64,000 nucleotides of DNA from VRUE01 sp963844395. Lineage in GTDB: Bacteria; Actinomycetota; Thermoleophilia; Solirubrobacterales; 70-9. Shown here piece by piece: positions 1 to 7,397 of this stretch. Every line of letters starts with the position of its first letter. Position 1 is the first letter of the stretch. The notes under the pieces are model-generated. The model did not search any database. It was not told the DNA's origin and worked only from the letters and a program-made list of their open reading frames with translations. Location of the stretch: assembly GCA_963844395.1 (NCBI GenBank), contig CAWJNX010000002.1, forward strand, positions 1,302,001 to 1,366,000. The letters are read 5' to 3'. The position numbers were made by a program, and so were the translations under genes.

Positions 1-1
1 C

Positions 2-1183
2 GTGGTCGTCGGCGCTCTTTTCACGCTCGCGATCGGAGCCGGCTGGATCGAGGCTGAGGACGGCTCGACTACGACGACCACTGTCACTACGCCGATTGCC
101 GCGCCGGTCTCGGCCCGCGACGACGGCGAGGACGCCAACCTGGTCAACCAGATCTACCGCCGCGCCGGGGGCGGTATCGCGTTCATCAAATCGCAGCTCG
201 GAGGAGGGGGCTCGCCTGCCCCCAGTCCGTTCGGCGAACCCGAAGGCGAAGGGGCGGCGAGCGGGTCGGGCTTCCTGGTCGACACGGAAGGCCATGTGAT
301 TACCAACAGCCATGTGGTCGAGGGCGCGAAGCAGGTCGAGGTAACGCTCGGCTCGTCGGACGCCGTCTACGACGCGGAGATCGTCGGCACCGACCCCGGC
401 ACCGACGTCGCCATGCTCAAGGTCGATGCCCCTGCCGACGAGCTTCGTCCCCTGACCCTGGGGGACTCCTCCCAGGTCCAGGTCGGCGAGCCGGTGATCG
501 CGATCGGCACCCCATTCGGGCTCGAACGCACCGTGACCGCCGGCATCGTCTCGGCGCTGCAACGTCAGATCCAATCGCCGAACGGCTTCTCGATCTCCCA
601 CGTAATCCAGACCGACGCTGCGATCAACCCCGGCAACTCCGGCGGGCCGCTGATCGACGCCTCCGGCAGTGTGATCGGCATCAACTCCCAGATCCAGACC
701 GGCGGCAGCAGCGGCAACGTCGGCATCGGCTTCGCCGTCCCGATCAACACCGCCCGCGACGTGATCCGGCAGCTGAAGACGAGTGGCGAGGTCCAGCACG
801 CCTACCTGGGGATCAGCGGTGGCACGATCACCGCCGACCTGGCGGAGGCGCTGAAGCTGCCGGTTGACCAGGGCGTGCTGGTCGACGAAATCGTCGAGGG
901 CGGCCCCGCCGACGAGGCCGGGATCCGTGGCGGCGACAGCTCGGCAACGATCGAAGGCGCCAACATCAAGGTGGGCGGCGACATCGTCGTCGCGATCGAC
1001 GGACGGCGGATCACCGACATGGAAGAGGTGATCAACGCGGTCAATTCAGCGGCGCCGGGCGACGAGCTGAAGCTAACCGTGCGGCGCGGCGACAAGAGCA
1101 AAGAAGTGACCGTGACGCTTGGCGTGCGGCCGGAGTCGGCTGAAGACACGCAGTCGGGGCCGGTCGGGCCTCCCGCGCGTTAA
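2..1183 (+). CDS. HtrA/DegP-type serine protease with PDZ domain (5' end cut by window)
   Basis: Membrane-anchored trypsin-like protease for protein quality control outside the membrane. The visible part begins inside or just before a hydrophobic anchor (residues 2-16). A Thr/Pro/Ala-rich linker follows, then the protease domain with the full triad: His104 in TNSHVV, Asp135 in GTDVAML and Ser213 in GNSGGPL. A PDZ domain covers about residues 265-380. The frame is open to the window edge, so the true start and a cytoplasmic N-terminal segment are probably outside; the GTG at position 2 is only the first possible start visible. Family assignment is firm; the substrate is unknown. Confidence 0.93.
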   Translation: MVVGALFTLAIGAGWIEAEDGSTTTTTVTTPIAAPVSARDDGEDANLVNQIYRRAGGGIAFIKSQLGGGGSPAPSPFGEPEGEGAASGSGFLVDTEGHVITNSHVVEGAKQVEVTLGSSDAVYDAEIVGTDPGTDVAMLKVDAPADELRPLTLGDSSQVQVGEPVIAIGTPFGLERTVTAGIVSALQRQIQSPNGFSISHVIQTDAAINPGNSGGPLIDASGSVIGINSQIQTGGSSGNVGIGFAVPINTARDVIRQLKTSGEVQHAYLGISGGTITADLAEALKLPVDQGVLVDEIVEGGPADEAGIRGGDSSATIEGANIKVGGDIVVAIDGRRITDMEEVINAVNSAAPGDELKLTVRRGDKSKEVTVTLGVRPESAEDTQSGPVGPPAR

Positions 1184-1221
1184 AGCGAACTTAAAAAACC
1201 TCCTGCGAGTATCGGGAACTG

Positions 1222-1671
1222 ATGAGTGCTCCTAAAGGCACTCCGAACTCGAACAAGGGAGGCACATTGATTTTCGGATACAGCTTGGCCGAAGCGAAGA
1301 AGGCAGTCGTATCGGCCCTCTTTTTTGTCGGTGCGGTCCTGGCGCTCGTGCTCAGCGACTATGACCCAAATTTCACCGACGACGTGGTGGTGCTCGCCGG
1401 CACGCTGTTTGGGGTCATCGGCGTCTTTCTGGCCAAGAACCACACGAAGGAAGACCTCTCGAAGGCAGTAACGCAGCTACAGGGTGCGGCGCTCACCGTC
1501 GTCGGGTACTTCGCCACGGTGCAGCCAACCACTGTCGAAAAGATCACGATCCTAAGCGGCGCTCTGGTGAGCATCTATGCCGTCTACCGGGTCAGGAACG
1601 ACATGGAGTACACCGGCGTCAAAGCAGCAGCTCCTGCTGCAGTCCCTGCTCCGGCGGTTCAGTCTCCGTAG
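1222..1671 (+). CDS. Small membrane protein with holin-like layout
   Basis: The protein has 149 residues from ATG 1222. An in-frame TTG at 1267 has a better Shine-Dalgarno (AGGGAGG ending 4 nt upstream) and would give 134 residues. Three hydrophobic segments are visible (about residues 30-50, 54-72 and 108-123), separated by a charged segment with a lysine/glutamate cluster, and the tail is Ala/Pro-rich. The layout resembles small holin-like proteins of actinobacteriophages, but no lysin or phage gene is adjacent. A strong hairpin follows, so it is probably a single-gene transcript. I do not recognise the family with certainty. Confidence 0.6.
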   Translation: MSAPKGTPNSNKGGTLIFGYSLAEAKKAVVSALFFVGAVLALVLSDYDPNFTDDVVVLAGTLFGVIGVFLAKNHTKEDLSKAVTQLQGAALTVVGYFATVQPTTVEKITILSGALVSIYAVYRVRNDMEYTGVKAAAPAAVPAPAVQSP

Positions 1672-1680
1672 GCCTGAGAC

Positions 1681-1707
1681 GAGCGGGGAGGTGAACCCTC
1701 CCCGCTC
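1681..1707 (+). terminator. Rho-independent-like hairpin after the holin-like gene
   Basis: Perfect 11-bp stem (GAGCGGGGAGG / CCTCCCCGCTC) with a 5-nt loop, starting 9 nt after the stop codon of the small membrane protein. A mildly T-rich stretch follows. It separates that gene from the trp promoter. Confidence 0.8.
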
Positions 1708-1753
1708 GCCGCTTGATCTCTTGCCTGTTTCGCGTCAGCGCATCGGCCTCGCG

Positions 1754-1759
1754 TACCCT
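1754..1759 (+). promoter_or_regulatory. -10 element (TACCCT) for leaderless trpF
   Basis: TACCCT ends 6 nt before the trpF ATG at 1766, the spacing expected when transcription starts at the start codon. The same TANNNT arrangement recurs before many genes in the window. Confidence 0.5.
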
Positions 1760-1765
1760 GGATGG

Positions 1766-2401
1766 ATGCGGGTCAAGATCTGCGGTGTCACGAATCTCGA
1801 TGATGCGGCCGAGGCCGTGCGGCTCGGTGCGTGGGCGATTGGGCTCATTCACTTCAAGGAGAGTCCGCGGGCTGTTGAGCCTGGCGATGCTGTGCGGATT
1901 GGTGCCGCTTTTCGACGCAAGTGCGAGGTGGTAGGGGTGTTTGTCAATCCTGAGCTGGACGAGGTCGCTAAGGCGGTTGAGGACGAGGGGTTGACGATGG
2001 TGCAGCTCAACGGGCAAGAGGGACCCGCGTTTTGCGCAGAGGTCTCGCGGAAAACCGGCCTCAAGGTGATCAAGGCGATCCACGTCTCCAGTGCCGCTGA
2101 CGTCCATGGGGCGGAGACTTTTCGAACTGGATACCACCTGTTCGACAGAGGCGGCAAGGGTCTCTGGGGCGGCACCGGTGAGAGCTTCGACTGGGGCCTG
2201 TTGCGCGAGCGCCGTTCTGAGGTCCCGGCGATCCTCGCCGGCGGCCTGGGTCCCGACAACGTCGCCGAGGCGATCGCGGTTACCCATCCGCATGCGGTCA
2301 ACGTCGCCAGCGGAGTCGAGGAGGAGCCGGGCCGCAAGGATCACGCTGCGATGACCGCCTTCTTCGAGGCGGCCGGGGCGGCTAGCGTTACGAGCGGATG
2401 A
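1766..2401 (+). CDS. trpF: Phosphoribosylanthranilate isomerase
   Basis: Third step of tryptophan synthesis after anthranilate: Amadori rearrangement of N-(5-phosphoribosyl)anthranilate to CdRP. A 211-residue (beta/alpha)8 protein opening MRVKICGVT, which carries the catalytic Cys. It continues with GVFVN, LNGQEG and the phosphate-binding ILAGGL and ASGVE segments, where the general-acid Asp lies near FDRGGKG. The ATG at 1766 is chosen because homologues start at this motif and a TACCCT box lies 6 nt upstream. The stop overlaps the trpB start as ATGA, so the genes are translationally coupled. An out-of-frame ATG at 1762 is ignored. Confidence 0.95.
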   Translation: MRVKICGVTNLDDAAEAVRLGAWAIGLIHFKESPRAVEPGDAVRIGAAFRRKCEVVGVFVNPELDEVAKAVEDEGLTMVQLNGQEGPAFCAEVSRKTGLKVIKAIHVSSAADVHGAETFRTGYHLFDRGGKGLWGGTGESFDWGLLRERRSEVPAILAGGLGPDNVAEAIAVTHPHAVNVASGVEEEPGRKDHAAMTAFFEAAGAASVTSG

Positions 2402-3579
2402 GCGCCACGGTCGAGGAGAGATTCGGCCCCTACGGGGGGCGCTACGTCCCCGAGACGCTGATCACGGCACTCGATGAGCTGACGGCAGCCTGGGTCGAGG
2501 CGCGGGAGGACGAGGCGTTCGGCAAGCGGCTGGCTTCGTTGCACCGCGATTTCATCGGTCGGCCGACGCCGCTGTACCTGGCCGAGCGACTCTCCGAGCG
2601 GGCTGGCCGAACCGTCTATTTGAAGCGCGAGGACCTCGCCCACACCGGTGCCCACAAGATCAACAACGCGGTCGGGCAGGCGCTGCTCGCCCAACGGATG
2701 GGCAAGCCGCGGGTGATCGCCGAGACCGGCGCCGGCCAGCACGGCGTCGCGATCGCCACCGCCTGTGCCCTGCTCGGGCTCGAGTGCGTCGTCTACATGG
2801 GCACGGAGGACATCCGCCGCCAGGCGCCCAACGTCGAGCGGATGCGCCTGCTCGGCGCCGAGGTCGCGCCGGTCGAAGCGGGCGCCCGCACGCTGAAGGA
2901 GGCGGTGAGCGCCGCGATCCGCGACTGGGTCGCCAATGTCGAGACGACCCACTATGCGATCGGCTCCGCCGTCGGCCCGGCGCCCTTCCCGGCGCTGGTC
3001 CGCGATCTGCAGCGGGTGATCGGCGAGGAGGCGCGCGAGCAGGCGCTGGCGGCGGAAGGTGACCTGCCGGCACGGGTGATCGCCTGCGTCGGCGGGGGCT
3101 CCAACGCAATCGGCATCTTCACCCCCTTCATCGAGGACGCATCGGTCGAGCTGATTGGGGTCGAGGCGGCCGGCGAGGGCTTAGACAGCGGCCGCCACGG
3201 TGCCTCGTTAGGTGCGGGCAGCACCGGAGTCCTGCACGGCACCCTCTCATCGGTGATCGCCGACGAAGAGGGGCAGATCCTCGAGGCCCACTCGGTTTCG
3301 GCCGGTCTCGACTACCCGGGGGTCGGCCCGGAGCATGCCCACCTGCGCGACACCGGCCGCGCCACCTACACCGCGGTCACCGACGTGGCAGCGCTCGCCG
3401 CCTTTGCCGAGCTGGCGCGGCTCGAGGGGATCATCCCGGCGCTCGAGTCCTCGCACGCGATCGCTTGGCTGCTGGAGAACGGCGGCGGCGACGGCTTCGA
3501 TGTTCTTTGTCTTTCCGGGCGCGGGGACAAGGACTTGGCTGAGGTTGTCGAGCACACCGGTGGGGGTGCCGGGGGGTGA
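2398..3579 (+). CDS. trpB: Tryptophan synthase beta chain
   Basis: PLP enzyme that joins indole and serine to make tryptophan; works as an alpha2beta2 complex with TrpA. The 393 residues show the lysine Schiff-base site HTGAHKINN (Lys87), the phosphate-binding loop CVGGGSNAIG (about 230-239), GAGQHGVA, and the C-terminal alpha-subunit interaction region with LSGRGDKD. The normal fold ends around there; the last residues (HTGGGAGG) come from a G-rich repeat that begins at the 3' end of the gene. It overlaps trpF by ATGA and trpA by GTGA, so a trpFBA operon is clear. Confidence 0.97.
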   Translation: MSATVEERFGPYGGRYVPETLITALDELTAAWVEAREDEAFGKRLASLHRDFIGRPTPLYLAERLSERAGRTVYLKREDLAHTGAHKINNAVGQALLAQRMGKPRVIAETGAGQHGVAIATACALLGLECVVYMGTEDIRRQAPNVERMRLLGAEVAPVEAGARTLKEAVSAAIRDWVANVETTHYAIGSAVGPAPFPALVRDLQRVIGEEAREQALAAEGDLPARVIACVGGGSNAIGIFTPFIEDASVELIGVEAAGEGLDSGRHGASLGAGSTGVLHGTLSSVIADEEGQILEAHSVSAGLDYPGVGPEHAHLRDTGRATYTAVTDVAALAAFAELARLEGIIPALESSHAIAWLLENGGGDGFDVLCLSGRGDKDLAEVVEHTGGGAGG

Positions 3580-3684
3580 CTCGTCAGAGCAAAAGCGGGG
3601 AGGAGGGCGTTGTGAGGGGGGGCCGGGGGGTGGCTCTCCGGAGCAACAGCGGGGAGGCTCCGGAGAGCCACCCCCCGGCCCCCC
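3567..3684. repeat. Long palindrome at the trpB-trpA junction with a tandem half-copy
   Basis: A perfect 28-bp inverted repeat: arms 3617-3644 and 3657-3684, with a 12-nt loop. Just upstream (about 3567-3602) lies a degenerate copy of the left arm plus loop, so the left side looks tandemly duplicated. The same build (duplicated G-rich left arm) is seen in the repeat at 6680-6825. It lies inside the trpA reading frame and just past the conserved trpB 3' end. Confidence 0.85.
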
Positions 3685-4529
3685 ACACCGGCCCCTCGCT
3701 GGGTCAAGCACCCGCCTCCCACGAGCGGAGTGGTGCCGAGAAGATCGCGGTCGCTTTTGAAGCTGCTCGGGACCAAGGCCGTGCCGCGTTGATGCCCTAC
3801 ATGATGGCCGGCTTTCCCGACCAAGAGTCCTCACTGGCGGTCGCTACTGCGTACGCTGATAGCGGCGCAGACGTGATCGAGCTTGGCGTGCCCTTTTCCG
3901 ACCCGCTCGCCGACGGGCCGACGATTCACGCTGCTGCTACCACCGCGCTGGCCGACGGGGCGACGCTGGAGACTGCGCTGGAGGTCTGCGCGGCGGTTGC
4001 GGACCGCGTGCCGGTCGTGTTGATGGCCTACGCCAACATGGTCCTCGCTCAGGGTGGCACCGTCGAGTTCGCGCGCCGCGCCGCCGATGTGGGCGCCTGT
4101 GGGGCGATTGTCCCCGACCTGCCGCTGGGCGAGGCCGAGGACGTGCGCGACGCCTTTGCCGCCGGCGGTCTCGCGCTCGTGCCGTTGCTCGCCCCGACCA
4201 CCTCCGCCGAGCGCCGCGCCCGGATCTGCGCGGTTGCCAAGGGCTTCGTCTACGTCGTCTCGACGGTTGGCACGACTGGTGAGCGCCAGGAGCTGCCGGC
4301 CGGCCTGGCCGAGCAGGTGGCCGCGGCCAAGGCCGACGCCAACGTCCCGGTCGCTGTCGGCTTCGGGATCGGCACCCCGGAGCAGGCCGCCCGGGTGGGC
4401 GACGTTGCCGATGGCGTGATCGTCGGCAGCCGCCTGGTTCGCGCCGCCGGCGAGGCGGAGTCGCCGGGGGCCGCGGCGGAAGCGGTCGGCAGCTTCCTGC
4501 GCGAGACGCGCGCCGCGCTCGCCGCGTAG
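3576..4529 (+). CDS. trpA: Tryptophan synthase alpha chain with palindrome-derived N-terminal extension
   Basis: Cleaves indole-3-glycerol phosphate and passes indole to TrpB. From GTG 3576 the protein is 317 residues, about 50 longer than usual. The conserved enzyme begins around residue 55 (AEKIAVAF), followed by LMPYMMAGFPD, catalytic Glu102 and Asp113 (ELGVPFSDPLADGP) and the phosphate-binding GFGIGTPEQ and GVIVGSRLV. Residues 1-50 are Gly/Ser/Pro-rich and encoded by a long palindrome. No normal start codon lies between the palindrome and the conserved domain. The start must therefore be GTG 3576 (overlapping the trpB stop) or one of the GTG codons around 3612-3632, and the extension is probably translated. 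Confidence 0.9.
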   Translation: MTRQSKSGEEGVVRGGRGVALRSNSGEAPESHPPAPHTGPSLGQAPASHERSGAEKIAVAFEAARDQGRAALMPYMMAGFPDQESSLAVATAYADSGADVIELGVPFSDPLADGPTIHAAATTALADGATLETALEVCAAVADRVPVVLMAYANMVLAQGGTVEFARRAADVGACGAIVPDLPLGEAEDVRDAFAAGGLALVPLLAPTTSAERRARICAVAKGFVYVVSTVGTTGERQELPAGLAEQVAAAKADANVPVAVGFGIGTPEQAARVGDVADGVIVGSRLVRAAGEAESPGAAAEAVGSFLRETRAALAA

Positions 4530-4558
4530 ACCGTTGCTTTGACTAGGATTCCCGCCGC

Positions 4559-4717
4559 ATGGGACTGGTAGTCGCTTTCTTCCTCGCAATCGCCGCCGCG
4601 ACGATCTCCTACGCCTTCGGGCAAGGCGGCCCGATCGCGGGCATGGTCTTCCTGGCCGTGCTCTTCGTGGGCGCCGCGGCGCGAGTCCTGCAGCAGACGC
4701 TCAACCCCAGCCGCTAG
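4559..4717 (+). CDS. Two-helix small membrane protein after trpA
   Basis: A 52-residue ORF starting ATG 4559 and ending TAG 4715-4717. It has two hydrophobic helices (about residues 2-18 and 25-42) separated by a Gly-Gln-Gly-Gly turn, and a short polar tail. TAGGAT at 4544-4549 ends 9 nt before the ATG, in line with a leaderless start. It lies 29 nt after trpA and may share its regulation. No family is recognised; coding is supported by the promoter spacing, hydrophobicity pattern and lack of overlap with other genes. Confidence 0.6.
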   Translation: MGLVVAFFLAIAAATISYAFGQGGPIAGMVFLAVLFVGAAARVLQQTLNPSR

Positions 4718-4733
4718 GGCCGCTCCGCGCTTT

Positions 4734-5549
4734 CTAGGCCCGCGTCGCAATCACCTGCAGGTACTCGGGTTCGAGGACGAGGGCTCGGTCCCCCGCCATG
4801 TTCGACTCTTCGAGGAAGCCCCGCAGATCGGCGGCCAGCGCCTCCTCACCCTCCGGGCCGACCCGTTCGAAGGCGACCTTGGTCGGCCCGAAGTAGGTGC
4901 GGAAGAACTCCAGCCAGTGATCGGCGGAGCGGAACGTCTGCCGCGACGCTCTGCGCTCGACCCGCAGGTCCGCAATGCCGTCGCCGAGCAGCTCGCGAAG
5001 GCGCTCCTCGGTGCCCCAGACCAGCGGGGAGGGGACGCCTGGCGGTGGCGGCGCATGTTTGGACATCGTCATGAACATCCTGCCGATACTGCCGTCCGGA
5101 ACCCAGTTGGCCATTCCGATTCGGCCGCCCGGCTTGCAGACCCGCAACAGCTCGCTCGCGGCCTTCTCCTGGTCGGCGGCGAACATCGCGCCGAAGATCG
5201 ATATCACGACGTCGAACTCCCCCTCGCCGAATGGGAGGTCGGTCGCATCGGCCTCGACGAACTCGATCTCGAGGCGCTCGGCGGCCGCTCGCTCGCGCCC
5301 GCGCTCGAGCAGCGAAGGCACGAAGTCGGCGCCCACCGTGTTGCCCCAGGCGCGGCGGGCGGCGGCGACCGCGCCGTTGCCGCTGCCGCACGCGACGTCG
5401 AGGATCCGCTCGTCCGGCACGATCTCGAGGGCTTCTGCGAGATCCTCGGCGACCATCATCACGATGCCGGCGACCATCGCGAAGTCGCCTTCGGACCAGG
5501 TTTTCTGCTGAACCTCCCCGACCGCCTTCAAATCGACTGACTCGCTCAT
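4734..5549 (-). CDS. Class I SAM-dependent methyltransferase
   Basis: A 271-residue soluble methyltransferase. The SAM-binding motif I is ILDVACGSGNGAVAAAR (about 49-65). It is followed by an acidic strand end in FVEADATDLPF, motif IV FDVVISIFGAMFA and motif post-I/VI LLRVCKPGGRIGMANW. This is the UbiE/Methyltransf_11-like type; the substrate cannot be read. A strong Shine-Dalgarno (AAAGGAGG) precedes the ATG at 5549, unlike the leaderless neighbours. It converges with the small membrane ORF (17 nt between stops). Confidence 0.88.
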   Translation of the reverse strand: MSESVDLKAVGEVQQKTWSEGDFAMVAGIVMMVAEDLAEALEIVPDERILDVACGSGNGAVAAARRAWGNTVGADFVPSLLERGRERAAAERLEIEFVEADATDLPFGEGEFDVVISIFGAMFAADQEKAASELLRVCKPGGRIGMANWVPDGSIGRMFMTMSKHAPPPPGVPSPLVWGTEERLRELLGDGIADLRVERRASRQTFRSADHWLEFFRTYFGPTKVAFERVGPEGEEALAADLRGFLEESNMAGDRALVLEPEYLQVIATRA

Positions 5550-5609
5550 CCTCGCCCTCCTTTTCGCTTGCGCTCGAAACTACCGCTTCGCCGGCATCGC
5601 CGCCAGCTC

Positions 5610-5615
5610 TAAGCT
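5610..5615 (+). promoter_or_regulatory. -10 element (TAAGCT) for leaderless pfk
   Basis: TAAGCT ends 6 nt before the phosphofructokinase ATG at 5622; no Shine-Dalgarno is present. Confidence 0.5.
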
Positions 5616-5621
5616 GCGCCC

Positions 5622-6650
5622 ATGCGGATCGGCGTGCTCACCGGCGGGGGCGACTGCCCGGGACTCAACGCGGTGATCCGGGCGATCGTCCGCAAGGGGG
5701 TGGAGCAGTGCGGCCACGAGTTCGTCGGCTACCGCGACGGCTGGCGGGGGCCGCTGGAGGGCGACAGCGCGCCGCTCGGCGTCCCCGAGGTACGTGGTGT
5801 CCTGCCCCGCGGCGGCACCATCCTCGGCACCTCGCGGACCAACCCGTTCAAGGAGGACGGCGGCGCCGGTCGCATCGTCGAGAACCTCTCCAGCGAAGGA
5901 GTTGACGGGCTGATCGCGATCGGCGGCGAGGACACGCTCGGGGCCGCCTCGCGACTACACGAGGAGCACGAGGTGCCGATCGTCGGTGTGCCGAAGACGA
6001 TCGACAACGACCTCGGCGCCACCGACTACACCTTCGGCTTCGACACCGCGGTCAACATCGCGATGGAGGCGATCGACCGGCTGCATACGACGGCCGGCAG
6101 CCACCACCGGGTGCTGATCGCCGAGGTGATGGGCCGCCACGCCGGCTGGATTGCCTTCCACGCCGGGCTGGCCGGTGGCGCGAACGTCATCCTCATCCCC
6201 GAGAAGCCATTCGACATCGGCGAGGTCTGCGAGTTCGTCGGCCGCCGCTTCGAAAGCCGCTACGCCCCGATCATCGTCGTCTCCGAGGGCGCGATGCCGG
6301 TCGGCGGGATACCCGAGGTCCAGGAGGAGAAGAAGGACGCCTTCGGCCACGTCCGGCTTGGCGGGATCGCGCACTGGCTAGAGCAGGAGATCGAGGGGCG
6401 CACTGGCAAGGAGGCGCGCGCCACCGTGCTGGGGCATGTGCAGCGTGGCGGCACCCCGACTGCCTTCGACCGGGTGCTGGCGACCCGCTTCGGACTGCAC
6501 GCGATCGACGCTGTTGAGGCGGGGCAGTGGGGCAAGATGACCTCGCTGCGTGGCACTGAGATCGAGCTTGTCGAGCTGACCACGGCGACTGCTGAGCTGA
6601 AGACGGTGCCTCCGGAGCTCTACCAGGAGGCAGAGGTCTTCTTTGGGTAG
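5622..6650 (+). CDS. 6-phosphofructokinase, probably pyrophosphate-dependent
   Basis: Phosphorylates fructose 6-phosphate in glycolysis. It has 342 residues with the PFKA motifs GGGDCPGLN (about 8-16), GGEDTLGAA, PKTIDND, MGRHAGWIA and GHVQRGGTP. Two positions that help separate phosphoryl donors are Asp104 (GGEDT; Gly in E. coli ATP-PFK) and Lys125 (PKTIDND; Gly in E. coli). The Asp/Lys pair is associated with PPi-dependent enzymes of the actinobacterial mixed group. The donor is therefore inferred as PPi, but some related enzymes use ATP. It has a leaderless-type start and is monocistronic before the repeat cluster. Confidence 0.9.
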   Translation: MRIGVLTGGGDCPGLNAVIRAIVRKGVEQCGHEFVGYRDGWRGPLEGDSAPLGVPEVRGVLPRGGTILGTSRTNPFKEDGGAGRIVENLSSEGVDGLIAIGGEDTLGAASRLHEEHEVPIVGVPKTIDNDLGATDYTFGFDTAVNIAMEAIDRLHTTAGSHHRVLIAEVMGRHAGWIAFHAGLAGGANVILIPEKPFDIGEVCEFVGRRFESRYAPIIVVSEGAMPVGGIPEVQEEKKDAFGHVRLGGIAHWLEQEIEGRTGKEARATVLGHVQRGGTPTAFDRVLATRFGLHAIDAVEAGQWGKMTSLRGTEIELVELTTATAELKTVPPELYQEAEVFFG

Positions 6651-6679
6651 GTGGAGATCTTGTCGGGAGAACCTCAATG

Positions 6680-6825
6680 GGGGAGGGACGGGCATCCCCC
6701 CGGCGGAACCCGCGACGGTGGGGGGAGGGGCGGGGGTCCCCCCGTGGGAACCCGCGACGGTCGTTTTGTGAGGGCGCGTTTCTCAGTTGCTCACAAGTTC
6801 CCCCGGGGGGACCCCCGCCCCTCCC
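6680..6825. repeat. Palindromic repeat, copy A, with duplicated left arm
   Basis: The core element at 6724-6824 (101 bp) has terminal inverted repeats: arms 6723-6751 and 6797-6825, 28 of 29 positions paired, with a 45-nt middle. A second, degenerate left arm (about 6680-6719) precedes it in tandem. The core matches the reverse complement of 7295-7395 with about 11 differences over 101 positions and no gap, counted by eye. It is a true dispersed repeat with a MITE-like shape. The start codon of the following lipoprotein lies in its middle. Confidence 0.88.
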
Positions 6826-7286
6826 GACCAGCGTCCAAGGTTGCCCTTGCAGCCATCTGCGCGCTGCTCATCCCGTTAGCTGGCTGCGGCGACGAAGGCG
6901 TTGCCGAGGACGCGACCGTTTCTGTCTATGTGAGTGCTCCGCTCTGCGCTGGGGCGAAGCAGGAGCTGGCGCGGAACGATGGTCGTGCGGGTGATTTCAG
7001 GGTTCGCGCCATCTGCGCTGACGACATTGGTAACGCCGACCTTTCGACCCTCGCCGCAATCGGAGCGGCTGCTCGACGCGCCACTGAGGATTCCTCATCG
7101 GTCGCCTACATCGGCACGACCGACCCGGTTGCGGTCCGCTTCTCCGAACCGATCCTCGATGAAGCTGACATCTCGCGGATCGCCGCCGATTCCGGAGAAG
7201 CTTCAATGACTCGGCTGCTACGGGCCCTCAAGCGTGCCGACGATTCCGGCTCCCTGCGCGAATCTCTCGCCGACGAGCTGCAGTAG
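6768..7286 (+). CDS. Lipoprotein resembling a truncated periplasmic ligand-binding domain
   Basis: From GTG 6768 the protein is 172 residues: a repeat-encoded N-terminus, a hydrophobic stretch ending in the lipobox LAGC, then a segment like the first lobe of branched-chain amino-acid ABC receptor domains (VSVYVSAPL, FRVRAICADD, SVAYIGTTDP). Full receptors of this type are about 350-400 residues, so this looks like only one lobe. The only reasonable start codons lie inside the upstream repeat, so the element appears to supply the translation start. It is flanked by two inverted repeat copies and may be a decayed gene. Function unknown. Confidence 0.55.
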   Translation: MRARFSVAHKFPRGDPRPSRPASKVALAAICALLIPLAGCGDEGVAEDATVSVYVSAPLCAGAKQELARNDGRAGDFRVRAICADDIGNADLSTLAAIGAAARRATEDSSSVAYIGTTDPVAVRFSEPILDEADISRIAADSGEASMTRLLRALKRADDSGSLRESLADELQ

Positions 7287-7294
7287 CTGTCGAA

Positions 7295-7395
7295 GGAGCG
7301 GCGGGTGTCCCCCCGGGGGAACTTGTGAGCAACCGAGAAATGCGCCCTCGCAAATGGACCGTCGCGGGTTCCACCGGGGGGACCCTCGCCGCTCC
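7295..7395. repeat. Palindromic repeat, copy B, inverted relative to copy A
   Basis: A 101-bp element with about 28-bp terminal inverted repeats (3 mismatches). Its reverse complement aligns end to end with 6724-6824 with about 11 differences. It sits between the convergent ends of the lipoprotein gene (stop 7286) and the SDR gene (stop 7398), where it could also act as a bidirectional terminator. Confidence 0.88.
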
Positions 7396-7397
7396 CC

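Noticed and set aside
2..1671. HtrA plus holin-like gene as part of a prophage
   Set aside because: No integrase, structural or lysis genes nearby; the flanks are ordinary chromosomal genes.
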